5,672 bases of DNA, from positions 1 through 5,672 of the forward strand of contig JAGCRI010000067.1 of NCBI GenBank assembly GCA_017964755.1. Direction: 5' to 3'. The notes beneath the pieces were generated by a model. It searched no databases and was not told the DNA's origin. It was given only the letters and a program-made list of their open reading frames with translations. The stretch is from Bacteroidales bacterium. Lineage in GTDB: Bacteria > Bacteroidota > Bacteroidia > Bacteroidales > WCHB1-69. This document shows, piece after piece, positions 5,437-5,672 of the stretch. The position numbers and the translations under genes are program-made. Every line of letters starts with the position of its first letter. Position 1 is the stretch's first letter.

Positions 5437-5672
5437 CTATTCCCTGCCGTGGCAGTTTTTGTATTTCTTGCCGCTGCCGCACGGGCACGGGTCGTTTCTG
5501 CCGACACGCTTCTCCACATGCACCGGAGCGCTGCCTTTGCCGCCCGCCGCAACCTGCCGCCCGCTGCCAACCTCCTGACGCCCTGTCTGAAGTTTCTTGG
5601 CGTCAGATTCCGGCAACTCGGCTTCTTTCACCTGCGACTGGTCGGTTACTACTATTCCGCCCTTGTTCAAAA
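5437..5672 (-). CDS. secA: Preprotein translocase ATPase SecA, C-terminal end (runs off the window)
   Basis: Only the last 78 codons are present. SecA is the ATPase that pushes unfolded preproteins through the SecYEG channel. The visible part is the disordered, Gln/Gly/Lys-rich C-terminal linker and the terminal zinc-binding SEC-C motif, VGRNDPCPCGSGKKYKNCHG, with ligands in the pattern C-x-C-x8-C-H. This motif binds the chaperone SecB in many bacteria and also contacts ribosomes. The preceding VHVEK is normal for SecA tails. The first full codon in the window (5670-5668) is TTG and encodes an internal leucine, not a start. A SEC-C motif also occurs in other proteins, but the linker, the terminal position and the basic tail favour SecA. 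The gene ends 27 bases before the HExxH protein gene. Confidence 0.88.
   Translation of the reverse strand, partial: LNKGGIVVTDQSQVKEAELPESDAKKLQTGRQEVGSGRQVAAGGKGSAPVHVEKRVGRNDPCPCGSGKKYKNCHGRE

Noticed and set aside
5437..5670. A complete 77-residue SEC-C protein starting at 5670
   Set aside because: The first codon is TTG and the frame continues past the window edge. The sequence fits the end of SecA, so this is the tail of a larger gene.

Overview
The window looks like chromosomal DNA of a member of the Bacteroidota, most likely the Bacteroidales. The supporting evidence is: promoter elements of the TAnnTTTG (-7) and TTG (-33) type upstream of two genes, A-rich leaders without a Shine-Dalgarno box, small outer-membrane beta-barrel proteins of the PorT-like type, a LytTR-type response regulator, and a SecA tail ending in the SEC-C zinc motif. 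Every gene I can support is on the minus strand, so the genes are read from the high-coordinate end to the low.

Layout in transcription order. (1) 5672-5437: the 3' end of secA. (2) 5409-4009: a secreted 466-residue protein with a HExxH zinc-protease-like motif and a beta-rich C-terminal half. (3) 3989-3384: a small lipoprotein. These three are spaced by 27 and 19 bases and could be one transcript. (4) 3262-2816 tadA, (5) 2819-2046 a beta-barrel outer-membrane protein, (6) 2049-1588 cvpA. These three are joined by two ATGA stop/start overlaps and are preceded by a good Bacteroidota promoter. (7) 1587-1242: a 346-base gap without a protein gene, holding a large nested hairpin followed by a T-run, a second terminator-like hairpin, and then the promoter of the next gene. 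(8) 1241-486: a LytTR response regulator whose receiver domain has lost most of its phosphorylation-switch residues. (9) 480-348: what looks like the broken 3' end of an outer-membrane protein gene, followed at once by a terminator hairpin. (10) 278-1: the 5' end of mutS.

Functionally the window mixes housekeeping genes (protein export by SecA, tRNA wobble editing by TadA, mismatch repair by MutS) with poorly characterised envelope proteins. The most interesting points are the HExxH/beta-rich protein and its lipoprotein neighbour, the nested hairpin that may be a non-coding RNA, the degenerate receiver, the palindrome sitting on the regulator's promoter, and the outer-membrane-protein remnant. 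I see no CRISPR array, insertion sequence, tRNA, rRNA or defence system.
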